This document shows positions 1 through 11,548 of a stretch of DNA of 64,000 bases, in pieces; position 1 is the first letter of the stretch, and each line of letters begins with the position of its first letter. The position numbers and the translations under genes are program-made. The notes under the pieces are model-generated. The model was not told the origin of the DNA. It did not search any database and worked only from the letters and a program-made list of their open reading frames with translations. Source of the stretch: Archegozetes longisetosus (lineage: Eukaryota; Arthropoda; Arachnida; Sarcoptiformes; Trhypochthoniidae); assembly GCA_018873245.2 (NCBI GenBank), contig JAEMBT020000001.1:1922001-1986000 (forward strand). Reading direction: 5' to 3'.

Positions 1-463
1 TTGACACCCTATAGTTCGCAACAATCTTTCATGTTTTTGACCAAATCTTATGAATTAATAATTGAAATGTTACTTAAAATGAAAAACTAAACTTTGATCG
101 GTTTATTACAAACTATCAAGTAACTTATCTAAATTTCATTTCTTTTCTAAAGTTCTTCACTTTTGCATTTAGTTTACAAAAAGAGAAAATTCACTCATTT
201 TGAAGAAATAGAAAAATGCATTTCGAAATGCCTAAAGAAGTCTCAAAAGCTGATGTAATCGATTGGTGGTCACTTCGTAAGCGCTCTCTCCCTAACTTCT
301 ACAAAAGGCTTTCGATATTGTCCACGTCTCTGCAACCAGTGTTTCGGGTCAGCAAATATTGTCAAAATCAGGAGACGTTATAACTTACGAACGCAACAGG
401 TTACTAAAAGGCTCAATTCAAGCAATTATGCACAGATTCAACGTAAAAATTTGTTATCAATAG
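1..463. other. Non-coding stretch left of the first hAT element
   Basis: AT-rich sequence with no convincing open frame or family match. The last eight bases (456-463, ATCAATAG) are the left target-site copy of the hAT-type element that follows. Confidence 0.6.
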
Positions 464-1179
464 TAGACCTGTTCATCGGACTCGGGTCGGGTTCGTTCGG
501 GTCGTACAGGGTGTCATAAAATGTCAGATCGGGTCGGATTGGACAAGTCGGCCCGAAATTTATTCCAAAGTGTATTATATTTGAAGAATACAACTCCGAA
601 AAATATGTTTGAGATAGTATCATATTATGGTAGCAGATAAACCTTTAGCAATGAAGCTTGCATTTAAAGATATTTTATAGGTAGGATGTCTCTCATAATA
701 TGAATTCAGTCCAAGAACATGTTATTGATGAATGTAATGGAGTAAATTCAATAAATGAATTGTTCGAAAACTTTAAAGCTTTGGAGAAAGTGGCTTAACA
801 GTCAGGATTTCAAAATCAAATAGATACTACATTGAAAAATATAACAGAAGTGAGACGGTATTCATGATATGATCAACTAAATTCGATTAAAATGAATAAC
901 CAGAAGATGAGGTCTTTGTCTATTGAAAACAACAAACTATATGATATTCTCAGAAAGATTAATGAAAAATTATTGAATATTCTAAAATCAAAAGATTTCT
1001 CATATTATGTTCATTTGTTATGAATGTAATGCAGACCACAACTAACTTAATCAATAAACTGATTAGGCTTTACCTCTTTAACAATTTTAATGCTCGTTCG
1101 GATCGGATCGGGTCGTACAAACTAAAACAAAATGTCGGTCGGGTCGGGCCGGGAGTTTTGGGCCCGATGTACAGGTCTA
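464..1179. mobile_element. Non-autonomous hAT-type element 1 (716 bp)
   Basis: The ends are inverted repeats: left TAGACCTGTTCATCGG, right (reverse complement) TAGACCTGTACATCGG, 15 of 16 identical. The flanks are an 8-bp direct repeat with one mismatch (ATCAATAG at 456-463, ATCAAAAG at 1180-1187). An 8-bp duplication plus a YARNG..TG..CA terminus is the hAT hallmark. Both ends carry GC-rich subterminal arrays of GGGTCGG-type repeats (about 478-560 and 1090-1160), very unlike the AT-rich background and likely transposase-binding sites. The interior has no intact transposase frame, so movement would depend on a transposase elsewhere. Confidence 0.85.
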
Positions 1180-1848
1180 ATCAAAAGTAACCAATATATA
1201 TTCACTCATCGAATTGAATCAGTAAATAATTTTTATTCGAATTTTTGTACAATAAAAGATAATGCTAAGTACGCTCGCTCGCGCTCATACTATCGAATAA
1301 AATTTTGACACTCGACGCTCGCCATCAAGCATCACTCGACTATTGAATATGACTGGTCGAAGAAGACGAAATTTCGTAAAGTATTTCGTACCTGAAAAAA
1401 AGCTCTGCTCTCATACAATTAATCGTAAAAACAAAACAACACTAATTGATCAGAAGCTAAAATAGTTTACTCGAAACTTATGAAAGAATATCTGCGATCT
1501 TTCATTCAGTCAAACCTCATCAGGTTTACGATCTATTCGTACAAATGTTTGCATCGATACTTAGCCAATAATGGATAACAGAAAAGAGTGGAAAGTCTGC
1601 TTTACTTAATGTCAGATCTGCAATAGACTCATTCAGCAATACTTGAGACAGAATTAGAGTTGCGTTTTGTCAATGGACTCGAGATTATACAAGTAAAATA
1701 TTGAACAATATTCGAACTGTCTTCTCAAAAATTTTATCCAACGTTTATTGAGTCGGATTTAAAGGATTTATAAATTCTCCTGTACTTAAATCAGAGTCAA
1801 TCCAATTGATTAATTTTATTAAAAGACATTGTCTTTGATTTCTTGAGT
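1180..1848. other. Intergenic; possible relic of a GCTC-rich element
   Basis: No gene seen. At about 1265-1350 a cluster of CGCTCG/GACGCTC motifs resembles the subterminal arrays of the hAT-type element at 20560-21126, but no paired ends could be found. The rest is the AT-rich 3' flank of carboxypeptidase copy A. Confidence 0.5.
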
Positions 1849-3599
1849 CTAATTTTTAAAGCTTTTGTTTTTAACGAATCTGGTGATCATGTCGAGTGAG
1901 GCTCTTGGCTGATCATAAGGTAAAATATGTCCTCCATCTCTGACCACAACCTGATAGAATTGGTCCACTTGTCTGACATAACCGGCAACTTCTGAATCTT
2001 CTTGCGATACTTTCCAGATGAAACGATCAGCCTTTTTATATTGATCAGCTTTACTCCATTGGACAGTTTGCAAAAAGTTTTCTGTAAGGGGTGCAGCAAT
2101 TAAGATATCAAGTTGTCCGCTATATATCAGAACTTTTTAATTATCCATAAGAGTTGCGACCCATGACTTTACAGATTGTATTATATCATTGATTAGATGC
2201 AATTCAACGGTATTTCCCTCGTTGTAACTAAGGTTTCCCACATGGATAGCTCTTCTCGTATCATCCAGTCCAAGATACGACGGGTAATACGAGAATTCAT
2301 CAGGAGCTTTACTGTACAAGTAGTTGTAGTAATATGTGAATCCAGTGACGTTTGTAAAATAAGTGGTCGTATTTATTAAGTCTCCACTGATTAAAAAGTC
2401 AAGTATTTTGAATGCTTCGATATACCGTCGGTTTTCAATCAATTCGACAATTTTCTTTTCTTCAGTATTAAAATAGTTCCTCTGATTTTCGTCCACGAGT
2501 CCAATTTGGAAGAGAAATTCTCCATAGCTTAACATAGTCTGTGGATCACAAAATCCGTTTCCAATAGCGATACCCTTAAGGGATATATTAGACTTGACTC
2601 CTTCAGTGTGTATCTTATAAGCGATGGTTGGCACATATTTACCGGCGTAAGATTCTCCAGTGATGTAAAAGTCGTTTTTTCTATAATCATAGAAGATGGT
2701 GAAGAATTGTTGAAGTGCTTCGTATAAATCTCTTGCCACATCATTTTCATCTTTTGAATAACTTTTGGTTTGGAGATAAGAAACCAACAAAAGACGTATT
2801 TAAAATGTATTATATAGTTATAAATACCTTCATCACTTTGGGTAAAGCTAAATCCCGTTCCGACAGGATTTTCAATGTATAACATAGAAAATTGTTGGGC
2901 TCACGTGTATTTGCGTAGATTTGCTTTCAAATCTTTTTGTAAAACAAGAGGTCCATGTTCTACGAATAAACCAAATAATGATGAACCTCCGGGTCCTCCT
3001 TGAAGCCAAAGCAATACTGGAGCGTTTTTGTCTTTATTCTATTAATAAATACTCATTTTTAGGAGGTTTTACAAATTTGACGTAAGGCTAAATCTGTAAT
3101 GAAGCTATTTTAGTTGAAAGTATAAAATGCGAGTAGTCGTTTGAGTGCTATTGCGTGGTATCTGTGGTTTCGTTTCAATTACAGATAATATGCAATAGCA
3201 TTGAACGACGAAATAAAGCAAAAGATGCAAATCAAATAAACCTAAGTGAGACTGAATTAATGAGTTAGAAGCAATTAACAAATTGGTCAAACATTTAATG
3301 AGTCCTACCAGAGCAGGAAAGAACCAGAAGAAAATATTGCTGTTACACTTCTTATTAACAGTTAATAAACCAGAATAACTCATGATATTGGGTGCGTTCG
3401 GCAGTCCATTCAATTGGCTTAGTTTTCTGGCTTCCTCTACTTTACCACTTTCTATGTATGGAGTCAAGAATAGAGGTTCGCCCGCATTCTTAACGTTTTT
3501 GTCGGGTGTCAGGTGAGACGGAAAGAGATTTATGCGAACAATTGCTAACGAGTTGTTTATCGCTATTGTAATAAACAGCAAACAAATGAAAACTTTCAT
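1849..3599 (-). pseudogene. Carboxypeptidase copy A (CPVL-like), broken
   Basis: Same three-exon layout as the intact copies: exon 1 3599-3309, exon 2 3038-2828, exon 3 nominally 2762-1849. A signal-peptide start, the GESYAG serine motif and the GGHILPYDQP histidine region remain. Three lesions are visible. The exon 2 Trp codon (nominal residue 143) is TGA at 2901-2903. The exon 3 acceptor AG is AA at 2764-2763, with the next AG one base later and out of frame. The Tyr of the DNYKVL segment (nominal residue 376) is TAA at 2137-2139, before the catalytic Asp and His. The frame is otherwise open, so decay is recent. Exon 3 looks closest to copy E (YNEGNTVE-type segment). No active enzyme can be encoded. 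Confidence 0.9.
3146..3200. repeat. Intron 1 hairpin of copy A
   Basis: Arms 3146-3165 and 3181-3200 match at 16 of 20 positions when one is reversed and complemented. A similar foldback sits at the same intron position in copies C and E. Confidence 0.6.
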
Positions 3600-3699
3600 T
3601 TTGAAGAACTACGTGTCGAATGACATACTTTTAAAAACTTATATTTAATAATCGAAAATTTATGAATTACAACAATCTGTTGCAATTTTTACCGAAGTG

Positions 3700-4800
3700 T
3701 ATCTACAGCTGCAGACTCTTTTCAACAGATGTTTGATTATTTTAATGCATCGTAATTTTCTTCTACTGGTATTTATAAATGTGTTCGAACATTGCATTCG
3801 GTCTAATGTTGTGTTATCGACGATGGACTTAAACAGAGCTCAGACTTAACGGTACTTGTGTACAAATCTTCACTTAGATTCAATAACTTGGATTATACAA
3901 CTGAAAATCTTTTTCCATGAGCGATAGCTTTTACAGGTTTATAAATAAAAGTCGTTTTTGACCGACTACCGATGAAGCTGAGCCTCTTCAGAACAGATTT
4001 AAAGTGAACGAACAGACTGGCTAATTCAGTTCTTACAAAACATTCAGACAATAAATTTATAACTCGGAAATGGCAACAAACCGAATGAAAATATCGGGTC
4101 TCGGCTTAAGTTTCAAAGTTTGGAAACCATTGAATCCAAAAGTTGATGAGCACATCATACAAGAAATGTAATCAATATCATGAGAACACATTTCTTTAGG
4201 ATATACTTTTGGGTAAAATCTAGTGATAAACAAATGGATGTCAATATCTATTACTGAATGACATAATAAAAACTTTAGAAAAATTTCGGTCGGTAGTTGG
4301 TTGAAAATGGCTTTCTTTCATAAACCACTAAAAGCCATCTCTTCTAAAGGATCATATTTTCCATTGTTTAATCTAAGTAATTCAGTTTAAGTGATGATTT
4401 GTACATAAGTGCCATTAAGTCTAAACTTTATTAGAGTCTATTGTAGATAACATGAAATTAGACCAAATGCAGTATTCAAATATATTTATAACTATATTGC
4501 GTAAAATTAACAACTAAATCGAAGGTCAGCAAATATGTATGATTTAAAACTTGTTTTAAGCAGCACTATAAGTTCATTTACTGATAGCGGCAGTCAGTTT
4601 TCTTTGTTCAATCTTTAATCAAAGATTTCATTTTCTGGTCAAATTTACAATAATAATCGATAAATAAGTTATTATTCGTCTAAGAAATTACTGGAGATGT
4701 TTTCCAACTCATTGTAACAGACTTACACTTTCAATCATATTTTGAACATTGTATTCATGTTTATCTCACAAATTATTGTATCGATTGATTACAAAATTAC
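3700..4800. repeat. Locus-specific flanking repeat, in both orientations
   Basis: The segment at about 3700-3960 recurs in reverse orientation at about 4310-4510. Related copies lie near 5320-5400, 5740-5900, 6640-6900, 12020-12170, 14035-14300, 14690-14760 and 18980-19030 with 19790-19900. A typical shared stretch is the run around TATTTATAAATATGTTTGAA followed by TTGGTCTAATGTCATGTTAT. The segment at about 3920-4180 is the reverse complement of about 18100-18420 downstream of copy D. I see no coding capacity. It behaves as part of the duplicated carboxypeptidase unit, though an old transposon origin is not excluded. Confidence 0.6.
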
Positions 4801-4990
4801 AACTACAACACAGTGACCACTTCGATCCACAATTAAGGCGTGTGGATCAAAAGGCAATTTATAGCCCATCAATCATTTGATTGTCACACACGGACAAAAT
4901 TCCTGGGCTTTTGTGCCAAACTTTTTAGTTTGAAAACATCAAATTAGAAGTTATGCGTGCGAGTGCTCTTTCGAGGGCATGATTAAGCTA
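4800..4990 (-). pseudogene. HCCS fragment 1 (relic)
   Basis: On the minus strand this matches the segment of the intact HCCS gene (23589-24404) that encodes its KLKKFGG to HDWIVDRCG region, but with frameshifts and stop codons. The sequence to its right (about 4930-5030) also matches the right flank of the second relic, so the two fragments were copied together with flanking DNA. No start, upstream domain or C terminus is present. Non-functional. Confidence 0.75.
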
Positions 4991-5039
4991 GTTGAGCGCA
5001 ATTTTGCAACGATAAGCATAAGCTCTTATGCTTTTTAAC

Positions 5040-5980
5040 TGTTAATATTAACATGACCTATGCTTTTAAGAAACCACTTATTAATATAAACTAAAATTGA
5101 ATAATACTCAATAGTTGTTATATCAATCAAATATGTAACGATCAAACGCTACGGACTTAACCATTTGAAGCCTTTATTTTAGCCTAGAATTGAAAAGAAT
5201 TTGCTCCAAGCATTAAAGTGTGAATATGATTCAATTAAAACTAGAAGCACTTAAAAACACTGACATTCCAACAATTTATTGGAATGTCAGTTAGTGCTCC
5301 ATTTATTGCCAGACCCTTACTATAGCTGCAGACTTTTCAACAAATGTTTCACTGTTTTATTGATTTCTATTTTTTTCTACTGATACATTGCGTAAAGTTA
5401 AAATCTAAAATGGAAAGTTGTGAAAAACTATTTGTTCTCGTCATTAGAAAAAAATTAATGATTAATACAGTATATGAATAAATGATGTAATTTCGTACTT
5501 TTAATTAATCGGTACAATAATTTGTGACATAAACCTAACAAATGGTGTTTAAAACTTCATCAAATGTGTTAAACTCTGTTTAGAATGAGATGCAAAACAT
5601 TTGCAACAAATGCTTAGATAAATACCGACTTATTTAAAGATTGTTCTTGCAAATTTTTATATTAAATAAGAATCGATTAGAGTTTGAATTAGCAAAACTG
5701 ACTGTTGCTTACCAATCAATACAGATATAATGAATTATAGAACAAGTTTGAAAATTCTATTTGTTTGCTGACCTTCAATTTGGTTTTTCATTTTACGCAA
5801 TGTATTTATAAATATGCTTGAGCACTCCATTTGGTCTAATGTCACGTTGTCGTCAAAAGGCTTAACTACATTTACGTATGAATAACAGTTTTGTTAAACT
5901 TTAATCAATTCTTACTTAGCATAACAATCTTTCAATGAGTCAGTATTTATCTCTTTCTAAACACAGTTTTACACAATTTA
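5040..5980. other. Intergenic copy of the upstream flank of carboxypeptidase B
   Basis: No gene seen. About 5400-5900 is similar to 11280-12130 upstream of copy B, but lacks the insertions present there, so it works as an empty-site reference (for example the junction near 5720). Confidence 0.55.
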
Positions 5981-6240
5981 TTATTTTTTAAACACGATTT
6001 TTATGTTTATGTCACGAGTCATTGTATCAATTGATAAAAAGTTCAAAATGACATCTATAATACAATGACCACTTCGATCCACAACCCAATCGTGTGGACT
6101 GAGAGGCAATTGATAGCCCATTAATGACTCAACTGTGGCGCGTCGAAACAATTCTTGATCTCTTGCGCTAAATTTCTTTAGTTTCAGTCGATATAATCTC
6201 AAACAAAACTACAATTTATGCGCTCGAATTCTCTTCGAGG
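5981..6240 (-). pseudogene. HCCS fragment 2 (relic)
   Basis: A minus-strand frame of 73 codons (6202-5981) aligns with the middle of HCCS: LKLKKF, SLMGYQLP and HDWVVDRSG correspond to [14 protein letters not shown] and HDWIVDRCG of the intact gene. The N-terminal CP motifs, the catalytic His region and the C terminus are missing, and the sequence diverges after the match. Its right flank resembles that of relic 1. A decayed duplicate, not an enzyme. Confidence 0.8.
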
Positions 6241-7031
6241 GTATGACTAAACTTGATTGAACGCAATTTTACGATAATTGCATAAGTTCTTACGCTTTAC
6301 AATTTTGAAGTCTTTCCTTCTTTCAGTTCATCTCAAGACATATTTCATGTATTCCGTTACTATGTAATATAATTAAATATCAAATCAAAGCCTAAACAGT
6401 GTTATTAGTTTTGAAATACGCTTCACATAGTTAGCTTGACTTTAGGTTAACTAAATACTTTCGAAACTTTTCGACTCGAGTTTATGAAACGTGAATTGCT
6501 AGCACTTACAGCCGAAGATTTCGTAGAGCTCCAGCTCATGTCAAGACATGTCTTTATATATTGTATTACTCTATAATATGATTCAATTACAATTAGAAGC
6601 ATTGAGAAAGACTTACATTCCAACAATGCGCTTCATTTATTGACAAATTCTGACTACAGACTCTTTCAGCAGATGCTTGATTATTTTATTGATTTGAAAT
6701 TTTCTTCTACTGATATTTATAAATATGTTTGAACACTCTATTAGGTTTAATATCATGTTATCGGCAGAAGCGTTTAAGCCTTAGACTTGCACTAAGCTTG
6801 GACTTAATGGCACTTACGTACGAATCTTCACTTAAAATCGATTACATATTAAACAGATTGAGCAATAGAAAATATAATCCTTTAGAAAAGATGGCTTTTG
6901 GTGGTTCATAAAGCAAAGCTATTTTTAACCAGCAATCGAAAGGCTGAGCCGCTCGCGAATAGATTCAAAGTGAACGATATGTTGAATAACTCGGTTCTTA
7001 TGAGACATTATAGAGATAAGTAGTTCATAAA
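6241..7031. other. Intergenic flank repeat between HCCS relic and hAT element 2
   Basis: No gene. About 6640-6900 is another copy of the locus flanking repeat. The stretch 6830-6870 holds the empty version of the site occupied by the long-TIR element at 12174-12780. Confidence 0.55.
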
Positions 7032-7742
7032 TAATGAAGAGCATAGGCTCTAGGCTCGGCTAGAGAGACTTTTCGATCCTGCAGGCTCAGGCTATCGAGA
7101 CCGAAAAATATTGAAAAGTTGTTCAGAGAAAAATTTGATGAGCATATCAATAAATACCTTAAAACTGAATCTATTGATAAAGCTCAAGCCACTATTTCAT
7201 CGTTATTAGATTCTATATCGATGAAACCTAAAGTTAACACTAATGAAGAACTGATAAATACCTTCGAAATCCAGAAGAAGGGTCTGAAACAGAACCGATT
7301 GATTGATGAAAAAGACACCAATCTTCATATCCTTGTCTTTCGAAATTCGTTTTTATTCTATGCATTACTGTTACGAGTGTTCCGAATGAACAGATACTCT
7401 CAAAAGCAGGAATAATAATAACTGAGAAGTCGATTGGTAGATAACACAATTCGAAGCGTCATATGCTCAAACTCTTAAGAATTACTTAGATTAAAGTATA
7501 TTTTTCAAATATTCACTTCTGGTTTCAGCCTGGTTTTGCACTATATTGGTATTTTGACTTTTAAGCATTAATGATAGATGATGTTTCAGATGTTTTATGT
7601 TTTTATGATAATTATATCAATGTTTCAATTTAGGCTCTAGGCTCAGGCTAAGGTTCGCAGCTCAAAATTTAAGTTCAGGCTCAGGCTTGTCGTTTTTGAG
7701 AAAGACTCAGGCTCGAGGTTTTGGAGTCTATGCTCATCATTA
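7032..7742. mobile_element. Non-autonomous hAT-type element 2 (711 bp)
   Basis: Left end TAATGAAGAGCATAGGCTC, right end (reverse complement) TAATGATGAGCATAGACTC, 17 of 19 identical. The flanking 8-bp duplication is TTCATAAA (7024-7031) and TTCATAAG (7743-7750), one mismatch. Subterminal regions carry repeated AGGCTCAGGCT-type motifs (about 7045-7100 and 7630-7730). An interior plus frame at about 7119-7415 shows no recognisable transposase motif. Internally deleted hAT derivative. Confidence 0.85.
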
Positions 7743-7799
7743 TTCATAAGTCTTATCACGAAAAGTATTTAGATCTTAACTGCAATAACAACATATAAC

Positions 7800-8314
7800 T
7801 AAGGTGATCACCTCTAGTTTGTCTCATGACCGGACAAAAATACAAAGGGGGGACCCTTACATTTTTAATAAGAAAATACGGCTTTATAAGTCATTACAAA
7901 TATTTAGGTGTCAATCAATACATTCTAATATTAAAACATTGAAAATTATTAGTCGAGATTGATTCAAAGACATATTTTTAGTTAGAAATGGCATCTTCAA
8001 AAGCTATTTAAAAGTAAAAAATACTAGTTTATATCATATATAAGTCAATGCAGCAAAGATTAATTCTATAACTGTTGGCCTTAAACTACAGGTGTTTAAA
8101 ACATTGAACTGGGTTTCTTAACCCCTTATCATTTGTAAATTAATTCAATGTTTGAATTTCTAAGAAATATTTTTCCAAGCACATTTTAAAATTGAAGTTG
8201 AAAAACGGGACAACTAATTGTCCCGTCAAGAGTTTTTGGACTGACGAGATTTCTGTCTTTTATCTTAAGAAAGTAGGGACTGTCCCGTGAAAAACGGGAC
8301 GGGTGGTCACCCTA
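7800..8314. mobile_element. Non-autonomous hAT-type element 3 (515 bp)
   Basis: Left end TAAGGTGATCACC, right end (reverse complement) TAGGGTGACCACC. A perfect 8-bp duplication CATATAAC flanks it (7792-7799 and 8315-8322). Subterminal GGGAC/GTCCC motifs cluster on the right side (about 8205-8300). No coding frame. It starts only 58 bp after element 2. Confidence 0.88.
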
Positions 8315-8322
8315 CATATAAC

Positions 8323-8892
8323 ATATGGATAACTTGGCTATTTTGCAAATAGCTATTAGTGCTGAGTCTGATCACATCAAAATGTACTAGAGTCAAGCTA
8401 AAAGTTTGACAGGGATATCAAATTAGGATTAGTTCTAGAGTTTTAGTAATTGGTATTGCCTTTTAATTTAAATGTATCGTTTAATGCTTTTTATACTCTT
8501 AATCTTTAACCTAAAGCTCTTCTTCAAAAAAATATTCGATTATCAGAATATAGTTCTATATAAAATTTGGTGACAAATCAAAAGATATGAATATCTATTA
8601 CTGATTGACACAATAAAAATTTTAGAAAATTTGAAGATAAAACTTTATGTTCAGAATTGATTGAACTTAAAATGTCATAAGAAATAAAAGATATACTTTT
8701 GATTGTCTAATTTACTTTCACTTCAAAGTGATGATTAACTCGATTAAAAAATTATTGCCATAATTCAACAATTCTACTAAACATTTATTCCGTCTGATTT
8801 AAAAGTTTTGTAAATTTTTTTGTATTCAAATCATAGTCAATCAAATTATTGAGAATCAATTATTGAATGACGATGTCTTTGATTCTTTGAGT
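8323..8892. other. 3' flank of carboxypeptidase B
   Basis: No gene. From about 8570 to 8892 it is the reverse complement of the 3' flank of copy D (17621-18090), apart from the MITE inserted in D. It therefore preserves the empty site (around 8690) for that MITE. Confidence 0.6.
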
Positions 8893-10682
8893 CTAATTTT
8901 TATAACTTTTGTTTTTAACGAATCTGGTGATCATGTCGAGTGAGGCTCTTGGCTGATCATGAGGTAGAAGATGTCCTCCATTTCTGGCTACAACTTGAAA
9001 GAATCGGTCCACTTGTCTCACATAACCGGCAAATTCTGAATCCTCTTGCGATACTTTCCATATGAAACGATCAGCTTTTTTGTATTGATCAGCTTTACTC
9101 CATTTAACAGTTTGCAAAAAGTTTTCTGTAAGTGATGCAGCAACTAAGATATCAAGTTGTCCGCTATAGATCAGAACTTTGTAACTATCCATAAGAGTTG
9201 CGACCCATGGTTTTACAGATTTCATCATGTCGTTCATTAGATGTGTTTTAACAATATTGCCGTTACTGAAAGTAAGGTTTCCCACATGAATGGCTCTTCT
9301 CGTATCATCCAATCCAAGGTATGACAAGTAATAAGAGAAATTTTCAGTAGATTTACTGTACAAGTAGTTGTAGCGATATGTGAACCCAGTCACGTTTGTG
9401 AAATAAGTTGTCGTATTTATTAAACTTCCAATGATTAACGAGTCGAATATTTTAAATGCCTCGATATACTCTTCGTTTTTGATTAATTGGACAGCTCTCT
9501 TTTCTTCAGTATTGAAATGGTTTCTCTGATTTTCGTCCACGAGTCCAATTTGGAAGAGTAATTCTCCATAGCTTAACATAGTCTGCGGGTCACATATTCC
9601 GTTTCCAATAGCGATACCCTTCAGGGGTATATTAGACTTGACTCCTTCAGTGTGTATCTTATAAGCAATGGTCGGCACATATTTACCAGCATAAGATTCT
9701 CCAGTGACGTAAAAGTCATTCTTTCTATAGTCATAGAAGATGGTGAAGAATTGTTGAAGTGCTTCGTATAGATCTCTTGCCACATCATTTTGATCTTTTG
9801 CATAACCTTTGGTTTAAAGTTGAGAAACAATTTAATAGATATTATGTAATTGTAAAATATGTTATATAGTTATAAATACCTTTATCACATTGAGTAAAGC
9901 TAAATCCAGTACCAACAGGACTGTCAATGTATAACATAGAAAATTGTTGAGCCCACGTGTATTTGCGTAGATTTGCTTTCAAATCTTTTTGTAAAACAAG
10001 AGGTCCATGTTCTACGAACAAGCCTAACATTGATGAAGTTCCGGGTCCTCCATTAAGCCAAAGCAATACCGGAGCGTTTTTACCTTTATTCTAATAATAA
10101 ACATTTCATTTTTGAGAAATTTTCAAAATTTGACATTAAACTAATTCTGTGATCAATCATTTTATTGAAAAGTATAAAACGCAAACCATCGGGTGAGTAC
10201 TATTACATGTTAGCTGTAATTATCTATAATCTGACTTCAACTGCAGATGACACAATACAATTCAATACACTGACATACATGAATTGACCAATGAAATGAA
10301 GTAAAACATTCAAATCGAATAAGTTTAATCGAAGCTTAATCTACGAGTCGGAACAAATAATTAAATTGATCAAACATAAAATGAGTCCTACCATAGCAGG
10401 AAAGAACCAGAAGAAGATATTACTGTTGTATTTCTTATTAACAGTTAGTAAACCAGAATAACTCGTGATATTGGGTGCGTTCGGCAGTCCGTTCACTTGA
10501 CTTAGTTTTCTGGCTTCTTCTATTATACCATTTTCTATGTAAGGAGTCAAGAATAGAAGTTCGCCCGTATTCTTAACGATCTTGTTGGCCGGCAGGTCAG
10601 AAGGAAAGAGGTTTTCGGCAAAATTTGCTAACGAGTTGCTAATCGCTATTACAATAAACAGCAAACAAATGAAAGCCTTCAT
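8893..10682 (-). CDS. Vitellogenic-type serine carboxypeptidase, copy B (intact)
   Basis: Peptidase family S10, closest by recall to CPVL; it would remove C-terminal residues from peptides in the secretory/lysosomal route or outside the cell. Join 10682-10392, 10090-9880, 9806-8893 (291, 211, 914 bp) gives 471 codons plus stop, close to human CPVL (476). Introns of 301 and 73 bp are GT-AG, phases 0 and 1. Residues 1-19 form a signal peptide (MKAFICLLFIVIAISNSLA). The triad is visible: Ser205 in GESYAG, Asp386 in GQLDI, His446 in NGGHLLPHDQP; the oxyanion-type NGGPG is in exon 2. Exon 3 is nearly the same as in copy D. No lesion found. Which of the three intact copies does what cannot be told. 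Confidence 0.92.
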
Positions 10683-10896
10683 TGTTAACGATTACGCGTC
10701 GAATGACACACTATTTAAAAGCTTATATTTATTAATCCCGAATTTATCAATTTCAGTAATGCTCTCTACTTATTGCCGACTTCTAACTACTTCTGAGGCC
10801 TCTTTTTAACAGATGTTTCATTAATTAATTTTAAATATTCTCCCAATGCTACACTGCATAATATTTAAAGCTAGAGGAAAAGCTGTGAAAAACTAT
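10683..10896. promoter_or_regulatory. Upstream region of copy B
   Basis: Similar in reverse orientation to the 5' flank of copy C (about 14640-14847). An AT-rich TATATTT-type stretch lies about 45 bp before the ATG; no defined promoter element can be proven. Confidence 0.3.
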
Positions 10897-10898
10897 TA

Positions 10899-11278
10899 CA
10901 GTAGAACCTAGTTATTTTGAACCCACTTCTGCCAAGCAATTTTTTTCAAAATAGCGAGTTTTCAAAATAGCCAGTATATTGAAAAATGTCCTAAACAAAG
11001 ATTTCGCTCAAAATTAAATATTCGAATGATTAACACTAAGATATTATTTGGATTGGGATTCAGGTTTGAGATTTGTCCACGAATCTCTGGAACCTGAACT
11101 GCTCAGTATTCTTAATAGTAATGAGTTTTTTGTGAAAATCTGATGTTATTATATCGAGAATTTATTTTACAGATATCTCAACATAAGAAGGTACACAATA
11201 ATATAGACTGATGTTTAAATTGGTTCAAAATACTGAGTATTTCAAAATAAGCAGTTTCAAAATATCGAGTGTCTACTG
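10899..11278. mobile_element. Pogo-like MITE (380 bp)
   Basis: Ends CAGTAGAACCTAGTTATTTTG and, reversed, CAGTAGACACTCGATATTTTG match at most positions and fit the CAGTAGA..CTCG terminus of pogo/Tigger elements. The left TA duplication is at 10897-10898; the right one has become TG (11279-11280). The homologous flank of copy C (14600-14640, reversed) lacks the element and reads straight through. Inside, TTCAAAATA..GAG motifs are repeated near both ends. No transposase frame. Confidence 0.8.
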
Positions 11279-11548
11279 TGTTGCTTTAGTCTTTAGAAAA
11301 AATAATTATGATTAACACAGTGTATGAGTAAAAGATGTAATTTTTCACTTTTAATCAATCCATATAATTTTGACATAAACATACAAATGGTGTTTAAAAT
11401 ATGATTAAACGTTTAGAATCAGATACAAAACATTTACAGTAAATGATGACTTATTCAATGATAATTTTTGTAATTTTTATATTAAGTAAGAATCGATCAA
11501 AGTTTGAACTAACAATACTGACCGTTGTTATTCAGTTAATGCAGGTAT

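Noticed and set aside
7119..7415. 98-codon frame inside hAT element 2
   Set aside because: No hAT transposase motif (no RW or C-terminal dimerisation signature) and confined to a 711-bp element; at most a remnant.
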